Source of the DNA: CAYJXJ01 sp964374095
Lineage (GTDB): Bacteria; Elusimicrobiota; Elusimicrobia; UBA1565; UBA9628
DNA: 28,897 bases
Direction: 5' to 3'
Assembly (NCBI GenBank): GCA_964374095.1
Contig: CAYJXJ010000046.1
Span: forward strand, 1 to 28,897
This document shows, piece after piece, positions 1-7,499 of this stretch. Position numbers and translations under genes: made by a program. A model generated the notes under the pieces. That model ran no database searches, was not told the DNA's origin, and saw nothing but the letters and a program-made list of their open reading frames with translations. Position 1 is the first letter of the stretch. Each line of letters begins with the position of its first letter.

Positions 1-469
1 GCCGGCTTCCGAAGGCGCGTCCGACGCCGTAGGCCGCCGAGTCCATCACCCAGACCGCGATGAACAAGATGATCGAAAAGGCGGCGCCGTGCTCGCCCAG
101 GCCGCGCAGAAGCGCCAAATGAGACAGCATCACGCCCAGAAAGACGATTCCGAACACCCCCAGGGCCAGGCCCTCCAGGGTCCTCCGGGAGTCGAAGAGC
201 TCCCGCAAGACCATGGCCCCGACGGCCGCCGACAAGGCCAGCGGCAGGGGGCCGCCGAAGGCCAGGCACAGCGCCAGGGCCGCTCCCCAGGCCACCGTGC
301 CCACGCGTTGGATGCGCCGTCCTCCCATGCGGAGTATGAGGCCGTACTCATAGAGGCACAGCACGATCACCGCGAGGACGAAGGCGTCGTAGGCCAGCCC
401 GCCCCGGAGGAGAAGCCCCAGCAGGACGGGTATGCCGACGATGGCCGTGAGGGCGCGGGGCAGGAGCAT
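1..469 (-). CDS. cdsA: Phosphatidate cytidylyltransferase, N-terminal part (cut by window edge)
   Basis: CdsA makes CDP-diacylglycerol from phosphatidic acid and CTP in the inner membrane, the branch point of phospholipid synthesis. The frame stays open from the ATG at 469 to the edge of the window (156 codons) and begins MLLPRALTAIVGIPVLL. It shows several hydrophobic helices and then the family signature VWVMDSAAYGVGRAFGS near the edge, with the Asp-Ser-x-Ala-Tyr and Gly-Arg-x-Phe-Gly elements of the CTP-transferase family. The carboxyl end lies outside the window. The start overlaps the uppS stop as TGATG, which suggests translational coupling. The position downstream of uppS is the classical bacterial order, which supports the call. 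Confidence 0.9.
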   Translation of the reverse strand, partial: MLLPRALTAIVGIPVLLGLLLRGGLAYDAFVLAVIVLCLYEYGLILRMGGRRIQRVGTVAWGAALALCLAFGGPLPLALSAAVGAMVLRELFDSRRTLEGLALGVFGIVFLGVMLSHLALLRGLGEHGAAFSIILFIAVWVMDSAAYGVGRAFGSR

Positions 470-1242
470 CAGCGGCCGCCGCCCCCTCCGGGGACGGCGG
501 CTCCTGAGCCGCCGAAGCGGCGGTGGCGCCGCGAGTATGCGGCCACGGCGGCCTCCAGTTGCGGCCGGCGGAAATCGGGCCAGAGGACATCCGTCACATA
601 GAACTCGGCGTAGGCGGCCTGCCACAGCAGGAAGTTCGACAGGCGCATCTCCCCCGAGGTGCGGATCACCAAGTCCGGATCGGGCAGGCCGGCGGTGTAG
701 AGCGCGGCCGAGAACGACTCCTCGCTCGCCTCCCGCGCCCCGGAGGCGAGGAGGCGGCCCACCGCGTCCACGATTTCCTGCCGGGAGCCGTAGTTGATGG
801 CGATATTGAGCTGGAGACCCGTGTTGCCGTCGAGTTCGGCCGCCGAGCGCTCCAGCCGCGCCCGGACGCGGGGGGGAAGCCCCTCCCTCCGCCCGAGGAT
901 CCTGAGGCGGACGTTCTGCCGGCCGAGCTCCTTGGTCTCGCGCCCCAAGACGGTGGTCACCAAGCCCATGAGTTGCCCCACCTCGACCGCGGGCCTCTGC
1001 CAGTTCTCCGTCGAGAATGTGTAGAGGGTCAGGATATCGACGCCGAGAGCCGGGCACGCGCGCACGATCTCCCGCACCGAATCGACCCCGGCCTTGTGGC
1101 CCGCCAGCCGGGGCAAGCCGCGCGCCTTGGCCCAGCGGCCGTTGCCGTCCATGATGATGGCGATATGCCGCGGCGGACGCGGGGCGTCCGCCGCCGAGTC
1201 GGGAAAGGATTTTGGGCTTGGGCGCGAGGTTTCCTTAATCAA
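469..1242 (-). CDS. uppS: Undecaprenyl diphosphate synthase (cis-prenyltransferase)
   Basis: Condenses isopentenyl diphosphate onto farnesyl diphosphate to make C55 undecaprenyl diphosphate, the lipid carrier for peptidoglycan and for the polysaccharides encoded further right. The protein has 257 aa, normal for the family. The signature IIMDGNGRWAKARG carries the catalytic Asp32. Arg194 and Arg200 lie in RTSGEMRLSNFLLWQ, and Glu213 (YAEF) is followed by TDVLWPDF. The start is TTG at 1242, because the next Met in frame is inside the catalytic motif. An AGGGGGG Shine-Dalgarno-like run lies about 11 nt upstream. The first 25 residues are a non-conserved Pro/Ser-rich leader, and the C-terminus ends in a Gly-rich tail. 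A hairpin with a U-run lies just upstream (1259-1292), so expression may be partly uncoupled from frr. Confidence 0.95.
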   Translation of the reverse strand: MIKETSRPSPKSFPDSAADAPRPPRHIAIIMDGNGRWAKARGLPRLAGHKAGVDSVREIVRACPALGVDILTLYTFSTENWQRPAVEVGQLMGLVTTVLGRETKELGRQNVRLRILGRREGLPPRVRARLERSAAELDGNTGLQLNIAINYGSRQEIVDAVGRLLASGAREASEESFSAALYTAGLPDPDLVIRTSGEMRLSNFLLWQAAYAEFYVTDVLWPDFRRPQLEAAVAAYSRRHRRFGGSGAAVPGGGGGR

Positions 1243-1258
1243 ACGGCGATCAACCCCC

Positions 1259-1292
1259 CTAAAAAATATCCGCCTCCCCCGCGGGGGGAGGC
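1259..1292 (-). terminator. Hairpin plus U-run between frr and uppS
   Basis: On the minus strand the arms GCCTCCCCC and GGGGGAGGC (1272-1292) form a perfect 9-bp stem with a GCG loop. After GGATA comes TTTTTT (1266-1261). This has the shape of an intrinsic terminator or attenuator, although the U-run starts 5 nt after the stem. It lies in the 56-bp gap after the frr stop and 17 nt before the uppS TTG, and the uppS ribosome binding site follows directly. Partial read-through is likely, because no good separate promoter for uppS is visible. Confidence 0.6.
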
Positions 1293-1298
1293 CTCAGG

Positions 1299-1862
1299 CT
1301 AAACCGTCAAAATCTCCCTTTCCTTCGCCGCCATCTCGGACTCCACCCGGCCCATGAAGGAGTCGGTGATCTTCTGCACGCGGGCCTCGGCCCCGCGGGC
1401 CTGATCTTGGCCGATCTCCTTGGCCTTCTCGGCCTTCTTGATGATTTCGAGAGTCTCATGCCTTTCGGTCCGCAGGGCGACCCGGCAGTCCTCGCCCAGC
1501 CGGCGCATGACCTTGACGAGGTCCTTGCGCCTCTCCTCGGTCATGGTCGGCAGGCTCAGGCGCACGGTCTTGCCGTCGCTTTGAGGCATCGCGCCCAAGT
1601 CGGCCTTCTGAAGGGCCTTCTCCACGTCGCCGACGACGGAGGGGTCCCAGGGGCGGATCTCGATGACCCGCGCCTCGGGGATGGAGATCGCCCCGACCTG
1701 CTTGAGGGGCAGGGACTGGCCGTAGGCCTCGACCTTGACGTTTTCCAGCAGCTGGGGGGAGGCCCGTCCCGTCCGGAGCCCGGAGAAATCCTGGGACAGC
1801 CGGGACATCCGCTCCTTCATTTGAATATCGAGCTTCGACAACACCGATTCGATATTGATCAT
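1299..1862 (-). CDS. frr: Ribosome recycling factor
   Basis: RRF splits post-termination ribosomes together with EF-G in the cytoplasm. The 187-aa protein matches the usual length (about 185) and covers the whole family. The N-terminus is a helix with FSGLRTGRASPQLLENVKVEAYG. Next comes the beta domain with the ISIPEARVIEIRPWD region. The long charged C-terminal helices include LSLPTMTEERRKDLVKVMRR. The start is ATG at 1862, with a GGAG placed about 8 nt upstream inside the end of pyrH. The pyrH stop is only 4 nt away, so the two genes are probably translationally coupled. Confidence 0.97.
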   Translation of the reverse strand: MINIESVLSKLDIQMKERMSRLSQDFSGLRTGRASPQLLENVKVEAYGQSLPLKQVGAISIPEARVIEIRPWDPSVVGDVEKALQKADLGAMPQSDGKTVRLSLPTMTEERRKDLVKVMRRLGEDCRVALRTERHETLEIIKKAEKAKEIGQDQARGAEARVQKITDSFMGRVESEMAAKEREILTV

Positions 1863-1866
1863 TCCA

Positions 1867-2592
1867 TCACTCCGTGATCAGGGTGCCCACCTGTTGGCCG
1901 TTGACGGCCCGGGCGATGTTGCCGCGGACGGCAAGATCGAAGACCAGCACCGGCAGGTGGTTCTCCATGCAGAGGGTGAGCGCGGTGGTGTCCATCACGC
2001 GCAGGCGGTTGCGGATCGAATCCATGAACTTGACCCGCTTGAGACGCTTGGCGTTCCGGTTGACGCGCGGGTCGTGCGTGTAGACCCCATCGACCTTGGT
2101 GGCCTTGAGCAGGGCCTGGGCCTCGATCTCGACCGCGCGGAGGGCGGCCGCGGTGTCGGTCGTGAAATAGGGGTTGCCGGTTCCCCCGGCGAAGATGACC
2201 AGGCGTTTCTTTTCCAAATGCCGGATGGCGCGCCGGCGGATGTAGGGCTCGGCGAGCTTGGTGATCTCGATGGCGGTCTGCACCCGGGTGGGAACCCCCA
2301 TGTGCTCGAGGGCGTCCTGCAGGGCGAGGGCGTTGATGATCGTGGCGAGCATGCCCATGTTGTCGGCGGTCACGCGGCCGATGGCCTCCCCGCGGTCTTG
2401 GGCGCCGCGCCAGATATTGCCCGCCCCGACCACGACCCCCATCTGCGCGCCCGTGGCGTAGGCCTGCCGGATCTCCGCGGCGATCCAGGAGAGGGCCGCC
2501 GAGTCGATCCCGTGACGCTCCCGGCCGCGGAGGGATTCCCCGGAAAGCTTGAGCAGGACGCGCCGGTAGGATCGCTGGACCGGCGACTTCAA
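1867..2592 (-). CDS. pyrH: UMP kinase
   Basis: Phosphorylates UMP to UDP, feeding pyrimidine and UDP-sugar pools. The 241-aa protein belongs to the amino-acid kinase fold. Visible motifs are KLSGESL at residues 15-21 (phosphate loop), GAGNIWRG, GTGNPYFTTDTAA and the uridine-site region DTTALTLCMEN. It ends in the usual RAVNGQQVGTLI. The start is TTG at 2592, which overlaps the tsf stop as TTGA. A GGAGGGG Shine-Dalgarno lies just upstream, in the end of tsf. No closer ATG fits the conserved N-terminus. Confidence 0.97.
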   Translation of the reverse strand: MKSPVQRSYRRVLLKLSGESLRGRERHGIDSAALSWIAAEIRQAYATGAQMGVVVGAGNIWRGAQDRGEAIGRVTADNMGMLATIINALALQDALEHMGVPTRVQTAIEITKLAEPYIRRRAIRHLEKKRLVIFAGGTGNPYFTTDTAAALRAVEIEAQALLKATKVDGVYTHDPRVNRNAKRLKRVKFMDSIRNRLRVMDTTALTLCMENHLPVLVFDLAVRGNIARAVNGQQVGTLITE

Positions 2593-3458
2593 GGTCCCTG
2601 CCCCTCCATATGCTGGAAGGGCAGGCCCTCGCCGACTTGATAGCGGGCGAAGCGCCGGATGGTCACGGGACCGCCGAGCTTGTCGGACGCCTGCTTGACG
2701 AGTCCGGCGATCGCGGTCTTGTTTTCCACGACGCTGATCTGATCGAGCAGGCAGACGGCCTGGTAGAAGAGCTTGTTCATCTTGCCCTCGACGATCTTGG
2801 GGAGCGCCGACTCGGGCTTGCCCTCCTTGCGCACGACGTCGGTGTGGATCTCCCGCTCCCGCGCCGCGTCCTCGGCCGGCACCGCGGCGCGATCGATGTA
2901 GCGGGGGGACTGGGCCACGATCTGAAAGAGGATCTTGCTGGCCAGGGCGGCCAGGTCCTCCGAGCCCACGGCGGCGGCGTTGGGCGCGGAGAGCTCCACC
3001 AAGGCGGCGACCTTGCCGTTGTGGTGGATGTAGCCGGCCACGAGTCCGGTCCCGGACACGTCGAAGCGTTCGAATCGGCGGACCGCGATGTTTTCCTTCA
3101 ACTTCGAGGCGACCTGTTCCACCAAGGGGGCGAGGTCCTGCAGCGTGCCCGCCTCTCCGGAGGCGAGGTTCGCGGCCAGGGCCTTGGCCAATTCCTGGAA
3201 TTCGGCGGTACGGGCCACGAAATCGGTCTCGCAGTTGAGCTCGACCATCACGCCCCGTTTTCCATCGGCGCTCAGGGCCACGAGCCCCTCCTTAATAGCG
3301 CGCCCCGAGCGCTTCGCGGCGTCGGCGAGCCCTTTTTTTCTCAGGACGGTGAGGGCATCGGCCGCCACCCAGTTGGCCTCTTCGAGGGCCTTCTTGCAGT
3401 CCATCATGCCCGCCCCGGTCCTCTCGCGGATGCCGGCGATGAGCTTTAATTTATCCAT
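2589..3458 (-). CDS. tsf: Translation elongation factor Ts
   Basis: EF-Ts is the guanine-nucleotide exchange factor for EF-Tu. The 289-aa protein starts at the ATG at 3458, with AAGGAG about 8 nt upstream. Residues 14-25 read TGAGMMDCKKAL and residues 73-83 read ELNCETDFVAR, the two classical EF-Ts signatures. The C-terminal half holds the dimerisation/core domain and ends FARYQVGEGLPFQHMEG. A 147-bp spacer with a hairpin and a tandem repeat separates it from rpsB, while the downstream junction to pyrH overlaps. Confidence 0.97.
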   Translation of the reverse strand: MDKLKLIAGIRERTGAGMMDCKKALEEANWVAADALTVLRKKGLADAAKRSGRAIKEGLVALSADGKRGVMVELNCETDFVARTAEFQELAKALAANLASGEAGTLQDLAPLVEQVASKLKENIAVRRFERFDVSGTGLVAGYIHHNGKVAALVELSAPNAAAVGSEDLAALASKILFQIVAQSPRYIDRAAVPAEDAAREREIHTDVVRKEGKPESALPKIVEGKMNKLFYQAVCLLDQISVVENKTAIAGLVKQASDKLGGPVTIRRFARYQVGEGLPFQHMEGQGP

Positions 3459-3533
3459 GCTGACGGCTCCTTTGCGAACATCGACTGCGCGACACCTTAA
3501 TTAAACGGAATTTAGCCCCCCCATACAACTACT

Positions 3534-3556
3534 CGGCCCCCCCGCGGGGGGGGCCG
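3534..3556 (-). terminator. GC hairpin in the rpsB-tsf spacer
   Basis: A perfect 10-bp inverted repeat, CGGCCCCCCC / GGGGGGGCCG with a GCG loop, lies about 50 nt after the rpsB stop. No U-run follows directly on the minus strand, so it is better read as an attenuator or mRNA-stabilising hairpin than as a full terminator. Its CCCCC-GCG-GGGGG core is the same as in the hairpin between frr and uppS. Downstream the spacer turns AT-rich around 3505-3520 before the tsf ribosome binding site. Confidence 0.45.
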
Positions 3557-3605
3557 AAGGCTTGGGGGCCGAAGGCATGGGGGCCGAAGGCTTGGGGGCC
3601 GAAGG
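3549..3605. repeat. 15-bp tandem repeat, about 3.8 copies
   Basis: The unit gggggccgaaggctt occurs at 3549-3563, 3564-3578 (ending cat), 3579-3593 (ctt) and 3594-3605 (partial). The array begins directly after the rpsB stop codon and runs into one arm of the GC hairpin at 3534-3556. The unit length is a multiple of three, but no gene reads through it. It looks like slippage expansion of the GC-rich arm and is probably variable between strains. Confidence 0.9.
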
Positions 3606-4490
3606 TCAATCCTCCGCCTGAACCTCGACTTCCGCGCCCGCCAGGGCCTTGGCCTGGCGGTCGCTTCTGACTTCGTCGGTCTCGTCGAGCAGGGAGCCGG
3701 AGGTCGGCGCGTCGGGATCCAGCGGCGAAGTCCCATCGGGGGGGGGGACGACCTCGTCGGCGAGCTGCTCCTCGCCGGCGGCGGGCTGGGTCCCGGGAGC
3801 CGCCGCGGCGGCCGCCCGGCCCTCGAGCACGGCGTCGGCGATGATCGCGCAGAAGAGCTTGATCGAGCGCGCCGCGTCGTCGTTGCCGGGGATCGGATGG
3901 TCGATGAGGTCGGGATCGCAGTCGGTGTCGCAAACGGCGACGATCGGGATCTTCCCGCGGCGGGCCTCGGAGACCGCGAGGTCCTCCTCGACGGGATCGA
4001 CCACGAACATGATGTCCGGGGGCCGGGTCAGGGCCCGGATGCCGGCGAGCACCCGGCCCAGGCGCAGCTTCTCCTTGCTCAGGCGCGAGACTTCCTTCTT
4101 GGAGAGCACGTTGAAGATGCCCTCGGTCTCCCACTTCTCGAGCTCCTCGAGGCGCTTGACGGATTTGCGCAGGGTCGCGAAATTGGTCAGGGTCCCGCCC
4201 AGCCACTTATCGGCGACGTAGGCGGCCTGGCAGCGCAGGGCCTCGCCGCGCACGATCTCCTGGGCCTGTTTCTTGGTGCCCACGAACAGGAAGCTCCGGC
4301 CGGCCTGGGCCTGCTCCTTGACGAAAGCGTAGACCTTCTTGAGCTCCTTGACGGTCTTCTGCAGGTCGATGATGTGGATGCTGTTGCGCTTGCCGAAGAT
4401 GTAGCGCCCCATCTTGGGGTTCCACCGCCGGGTCTGGTGCCCGAAGTGCACCCCGGCCTCCAGCATCGCCTTCATGGAAACGTTGATCAT
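3606..4490 (-). CDS. rpsB: 30S ribosomal protein S2 with acidic C-terminal tail
   Basis: S2 is a small-subunit ribosomal protein. The core begins MINVSMKAMLEAGVHFGHQT and carries RRWNPKMGRYIFGKRNSIHI, FLFVGTKKQAQE, DKWLGGTLTNF and the C-terminal signature IPIVAVCDTDCDPDLIDHPI. Most S2 proteins stop at about 230-260 aa. Here residues 226-294 add a low-complexity Ala/Pro-rich tail with 16 acidic against 3 basic residues. The ATG at 4490 has a GGAG close by and AAGGAG 11 nt upstream. It heads the operon running to cdsA. Confidence 0.97.
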   Translation of the reverse strand: MINVSMKAMLEAGVHFGHQTRRWNPKMGRYIFGKRNSIHIIDLQKTVKELKKVYAFVKEQAQAGRSFLFVGTKKQAQEIVRGEALRCQAAYVADKWLGGTLTNFATLRKSVKRLEELEKWETEGIFNVLSKKEVSRLSKEKLRLGRVLAGIRALTRPPDIMFVVDPVEEDLAVSEARRGKIPIVAVCDTDCDPDLIDHPIPGNDDAARSIKLFCAIIADAVLEGRAAAAAAPGTQPAAGEEQLADEVVPPPDGTSPLDPDAPTSGSLLDETDEVRSDRQAKALAGAEVEVQAED

Positions 4491-4587
4491 TCTCCGCGAC
4501 TCTCCTTAATAATTGTGCGACTCCAGGATTCGTTCCCGCCCGGCGCCGACCGCTCCCGTTCCCGACGCCGCGCCCTAGGCAGGATTC

Positions 4588-4598
4588 ATCTTACTATA
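4588..4598 (-). promoter_or_regulatory. Candidate promoter (-10 region) of the rpsB operon
   Basis: On the minus strand, in the 216-bp gap before rpsB, the sequence TATAGTAAGAT offers two -10-like hexamers (TATAGT and TAAGAT). No convincing -35 is seen. The same 11-mer with one change, TATTGTAAGAT, stands in front of the ligase-like gene at 6406-6416, which supports a functional element. From here the transcript would have a leader of about 90 nt before rpsB. The rest of 4491-4706 holds short palindromes (for example AAAGGCGCCTTT at 4684-4695) but no gene I can support. Confidence 0.4.
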
Positions 4599-4706
4599 TT
4601 GCGGCGACCCATGCTACCCGGCGTTGAGAATTCCTGCCATCCCGTCGCGCATTCCTAATACCACAAATCTCGCCGGCGGGCCAAAGGCGCCTTTCCTGCG
4701 CAAGCC

Positions 4707-6398
4707 CTAGAGAAAGGGCTTGGCATCCTCGGTCCGGGCCATGCGGGAAAGGATGACCCCGTAAAGCCTGCGGTAGTGCTTATGGGCGGGGTCTTCCCGG
4801 AGCGCGGCCTGCGAATACCCGAGGGCCTCCCGCAGGAGCTTGCGATTTCCGCCCTCGGCATCGGCGCGCAGGAGGCACTCGGCGCCCATCCGGTACAAGA
4901 GGCGGGGATTGGGGTCCATGCGGTGGGCGTCCTGAAGCCGGCGCGACGATTGCGCTCCGGGGAGACCCGCCCGACGTTCCAGGAGTTGGGCCAGCGCGGG
5001 TCGAGTCGCGTGCGCCGCCAGCACCAAGGCCGCCGCGCTCAGGGACCAGCGCAGGGCCGCTCTCGGGGCGGGAGACGGCTCCGACGCCCGGTCGATTCCC
5101 GCGGCCCGCTCCCGTTGACGGGCCTCGTGAGCCCCGAGCCAGGCCAAGAGCGCGATAAAAATCGCCGCGTTGGCGGGCATTTGCATCGTGAAATCAACGG
5201 CGGCGTGCAGGATGAAGGACAGGGCCGCGGCCAGAGCGCCCCCGACGAAGGAGCGCTCCTCCCGGGACGGGATGCGGCGCCAAGCCGCGATCGTTCGAAA
5301 CAGAAAAAAACTCAAGCCCAGGGCCACGGCGACCAAGCCGACCCACCCGGTCTCAAGCGGGATTTGGAGCCAGTCGCTGTGGATGTAATCCACCTCGTCG
5401 ACGATCAACCGCCGGTTCTTGTAGGGCGGGAAAGCCGGCATGAGCGCTCCCAAACCGATTCCGAAGAACGGGAAATCACCCCACAGCCTCAGGCCCCCCG
5501 CGTACATGGCCAGCCGCCACGTCAAGGAATTATCAAGGCGCCCCTTGAAGACCCCGATCCAGCTCGGGACAAAGAGCATGCCGACGGCCGCGAGGGTGAG
5601 CCCCAGCAGGAGTCCCGCGCCCGCCTTGCGCCGGGAAGCGGGATCGTCCAGGAAGCGAAGCGACAACACCCCGACGGCGGCCGCCGCGGCGGCCGCGGAC
5701 AGGAAGGCTCCCCGATTGCCGGCCCCCCAGAGTCCCGCCAAGATAATGCCCAGGCCGGCGGCCAGGGCGGCCTGCGTCGCGGCGAAGCGCGGCGAGGGTT
5801 CCCCGGAGGCCGCGCCACGACGGTGGACGAAGACCCGCGATAGGAGCAGGCCCGCGCCGCAGAGCAGGGACATCGCCATGAGCGAGGCGGCTTGGCCGCG
5901 GTTGAAGTAGGGGCCGAATGGACTGCGGCCATAGCGCGCCAGCCGAAATCCGTAGACCCACCGGTTGCCGAAGGACAACTGCACGAGGCCGATCACGGCG
6001 ACGATTATGCCGACGGCGTAGACGGCCCAGAGCAGGCGGCGCCTGCCGGCGTCGCAAGCCCATGCCCTCGCCCCGGCCCAGAGCATGGCCCCGTAGCAGA
6101 CCCAGAGCAGACAGGCGCGGCGGGTTTCATAAATCGACACCGTGAAGGGACCCCGCGGGGCCGGGTCGGTGGCGTGGGCTTGCCGCAGGAGCTGGAGCAG
6201 GCCGATCACCGCCAGCGACAGGAGGCCCGGCAGAAGGACCCTTTCGACGCCGGGAACGGGGCGCCGGGGGGCATGAAGGCTCAGGGCGAAGGCGGCGAGC
6301 AGGCCCACCTCCAGCCCCGAGCGCGACCACGGCTCCACGCATCCGAAAGCGAGCGGCCCGAGGATCACGATCGCGACAATCAACCATTGGGCGCCCAT
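4707..6398 (-). CDS. O-antigen ligase/polymerase-like membrane protein with C-terminal helical extension
   Basis: A 563-aa polytopic inner-membrane protein of the Wzy_C/WaaL family, which joins or polymerises undecaprenyl-linked glycans on the periplasmic side. About a dozen hydrophobic helices fill residues 1-425. Family landmarks are GPYFNRGQAASLMAMSL (162-178), GNRGAFLSA (227-235), the segment NSLTWRLAMYAGGLRLWGDF followed by FGIGLGAL, and the large-loop HSDWLQIPLETGWVGL (340-355) containing the conserved ligase His340. One more helix follows (about 450-470). The last 90 residues form a soluble, TPR-like helical stretch that simple WaaL proteins lack. Ligase and polymerase cannot be told apart by sequence alone. 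ATG at 6398 is the only sensible start, and no clear Shine-Dalgarno is seen. A promoter-like element lies directly upstream. Confidence 0.8.
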   Translation of the reverse strand: MGAQWLIVAIVILGPLAFGCVEPWSRSGLEVGLLAAFALSLHAPRRPVPGVERVLLPGLLSLAVIGLLQLLRQAHATDPAPRGPFTVSIYETRRACLLWVCYGAMLWAGARAWACDAGRRRLLWAVYAVGIIVAVIGLVQLSFGNRWVYGFRLARYGRSPFGPYFNRGQAASLMAMSLLCGAGLLLSRVFVHRRGAASGEPSPRFAATQAALAAGLGIILAGLWGAGNRGAFLSAAAAAAAVGVLSLRFLDDPASRRKAGAGLLLGLTLAAVGMLFVPSWIGVFKGRLDNSLTWRLAMYAGGLRLWGDFPFFGIGLGALMPAFPPYKNRRLIVDEVDYIHSDWLQIPLETGWVGLVAVALGLSFFLFRTIAAWRRIPSREERSFVGGALAAALSFILHAAVDFTMQMPANAAIFIALLAWLGAHEARQRERAAGIDRASEPSPAPRAALRWSLSAAALVLAAHATRPALAQLLERRAGLPGAQSSRRLQDAHRMDPNPRLLYRMGAECLLRADAEGGNRKLLREALGYSQAALREDPAHKHYRRLYGVILSRMARTEDAKPFL

Positions 6399-6405
6399 CG
6401 GTTAA

Positions 6406-6440
6406 ATCTTACAATAGCCTGCGCCTCCGGAGCCTGGTCG
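6406..6440 (-). promoter_or_regulatory. Candidate promoter of the ligase-like gene
   Basis: On the minus strand TATTGTAAGAT (6416-6406) lies 7-12 nt before the ATG at 6398. TCGACC at 6440-6435 could serve as a weak -35, with an 18-nt spacer to TATTGT. The 11-mer matches that in front of rpsB at 10 of 11 positions. The very short distance to the ATG would give an almost leaderless mRNA. The 104-bp gap to the reductase gene holds nothing else I can support. Confidence 0.4.
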
Positions 6441-6502
6441 AGGGATGGTCAGCGGCAGGCCGTCTTGCCGGGCATGCCCCAACGCTCCGGGAATCTCTCC
6501 GG

Positions 6503-7438
6503 CTACAACTGCGAAAGTTCGGGCGGCAGCGCGCGGGCGGCGTGAATTTCCCATTCGGCGCGGGACTCGCGCATCCGACGCAAGCCCTCGCGCACGCCCC
6601 ACAACGCGACCGGGACGGCCCGGCGCACTTTGTCGGTGCGCAGCGATGAATCCCGGGGCCGCCGGGTCGGGGACTGGAGTTCCTCGGAGGGAACGCCGAT
6701 GAGCCGGCCCTCGTCGAGAGCGAAGGCCCGGGCGACCTCGCGCGCGAAATCAATGCGCAGAACCCGCTCGCCCCCCACGACATGAAAGACCCCGCCCGCG
6801 CCTCGGGCCGCGAGAGCGACCGTCACCTCGGCGAGATTATCGGCGGCCGTCGGGTTATAGCTCACCTCACGCGCGACGCGCAAAGACCCGCCCGTCCCCA
6901 GGGCGGCCAGGACCTGAAGCGCGAAGTTCTTGGGGATGGCCTGCCAACCGTAGACCCCGGAGGTGCGCAGGACCAAATTGCGGGGCGACGCCTCGAGCAC
7001 GCCGGTCTCGGCCTCGAGCTTCTGGCGTCCATATTCGTTGAGCGGTCGAGGATCGTCCGACTCGCCATAGGCCTGCCGCTCGCCGTCGAACACGTAATCG
7101 GAGGAGAAGAATACCAGGGGAACCGCGGCCGCGGCCGCCCGACGGGCCACATGCAGGGCGCCGACCACATTCACGCAACGCGTGACGTCGGGGTGAGTCT
7201 CGCAATAATCGACGTTGGGGAGGGCCGCGGGCAAGGCGACCCAATGCAGCGGACCCTCTTCAAAAAACTCCGCGACCCGGCGCTCATCGCGGATGTCAAG
7301 GGAGGCGATAGCGCCCCGGGGCCAGCCGCGCCGCGCCGCGGGCTTGAGCGTCGCGCCGGCGCGCTCCCAGGCCCTTCTCAGGGCGTCGCCCACCAGGCCC
7401 GTGGCGCCGATCACCGCCACTCTCGGGGTTTCAGGCAT
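6503..7438 (-). CDS. RmlD-type NAD(P)-dependent sugar-nucleotide reductase
   Basis: A 311-aa extended short-chain dehydrogenase of the dTDP-4-dehydrorhamnose reductase (RmlD) family, which reduces the 4-keto group of a nucleotide-linked 6-deoxysugar in the cytoplasm. Visible parts are the dinucleotide motif GATGLVG (11-17), VDYCETHP (77-83), SSDYVFDGE (112-120) and the catalytic Tyr136-x-x-x-Lys140 in NEYGRQK. The C-terminal region PTRRPRDSSLRTDKVRR resembles the RmlD substrate-binding end. No rmlA, rmlB or rmlC is visible nearby, so the substrate is open; the GDP-4-keto sugar made by Gmd is an alternative. The ATG at 7438 was chosen because the fold starts at residue 6 and the promoter at 7470-7499 lies just upstream, ruling out a longer start. 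Confidence 0.85.
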   Translation of the reverse strand: MPETPRVAVIGATGLVGDALRRAWERAGATLKPAARRGWPRGAIASLDIRDERRVAEFFEEGPLHWVALPAALPNVDYCETHPDVTRCVNVVGALHVARRAAAAAVPLVFFSSDYVFDGERQAYGESDDPRPLNEYGRQKLEAETGVLEASPRNLVLRTSGVYGWQAIPKNFALQVLAALGTGGSLRVAREVSYNPTAADNLAEVTVALAARGAGGVFHVVGGERVLRIDFAREVARAFALDEGRLIGVPSEELQSPTRRPRDSSLRTDKVRRAVPVALWGVREGLRRMRESRAEWEIHAARALPPELSQL

Positions 7439-7469
7439 GGCCGCGGCGCCGGTCGGGCATCGAGCGCGT

Positions 7470-7499
7470 ATGATAGAATAGTCCCGGCGTCGTTGACAA
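7470..7499 (-). promoter_or_regulatory. Leftward promoter for the RmlD-like gene
   Basis: Minus strand: TTGTCA (7499-7494), an 18-nt spacer, then TATCAT (7475-7470). The predicted start near 7463 gives a leader of about 25 nt before the ATG at 7438. The -35 box overlaps the -35 box of the rightward promoter on the other strand, so the two promoters cannot easily be occupied together. Confidence 0.6.
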
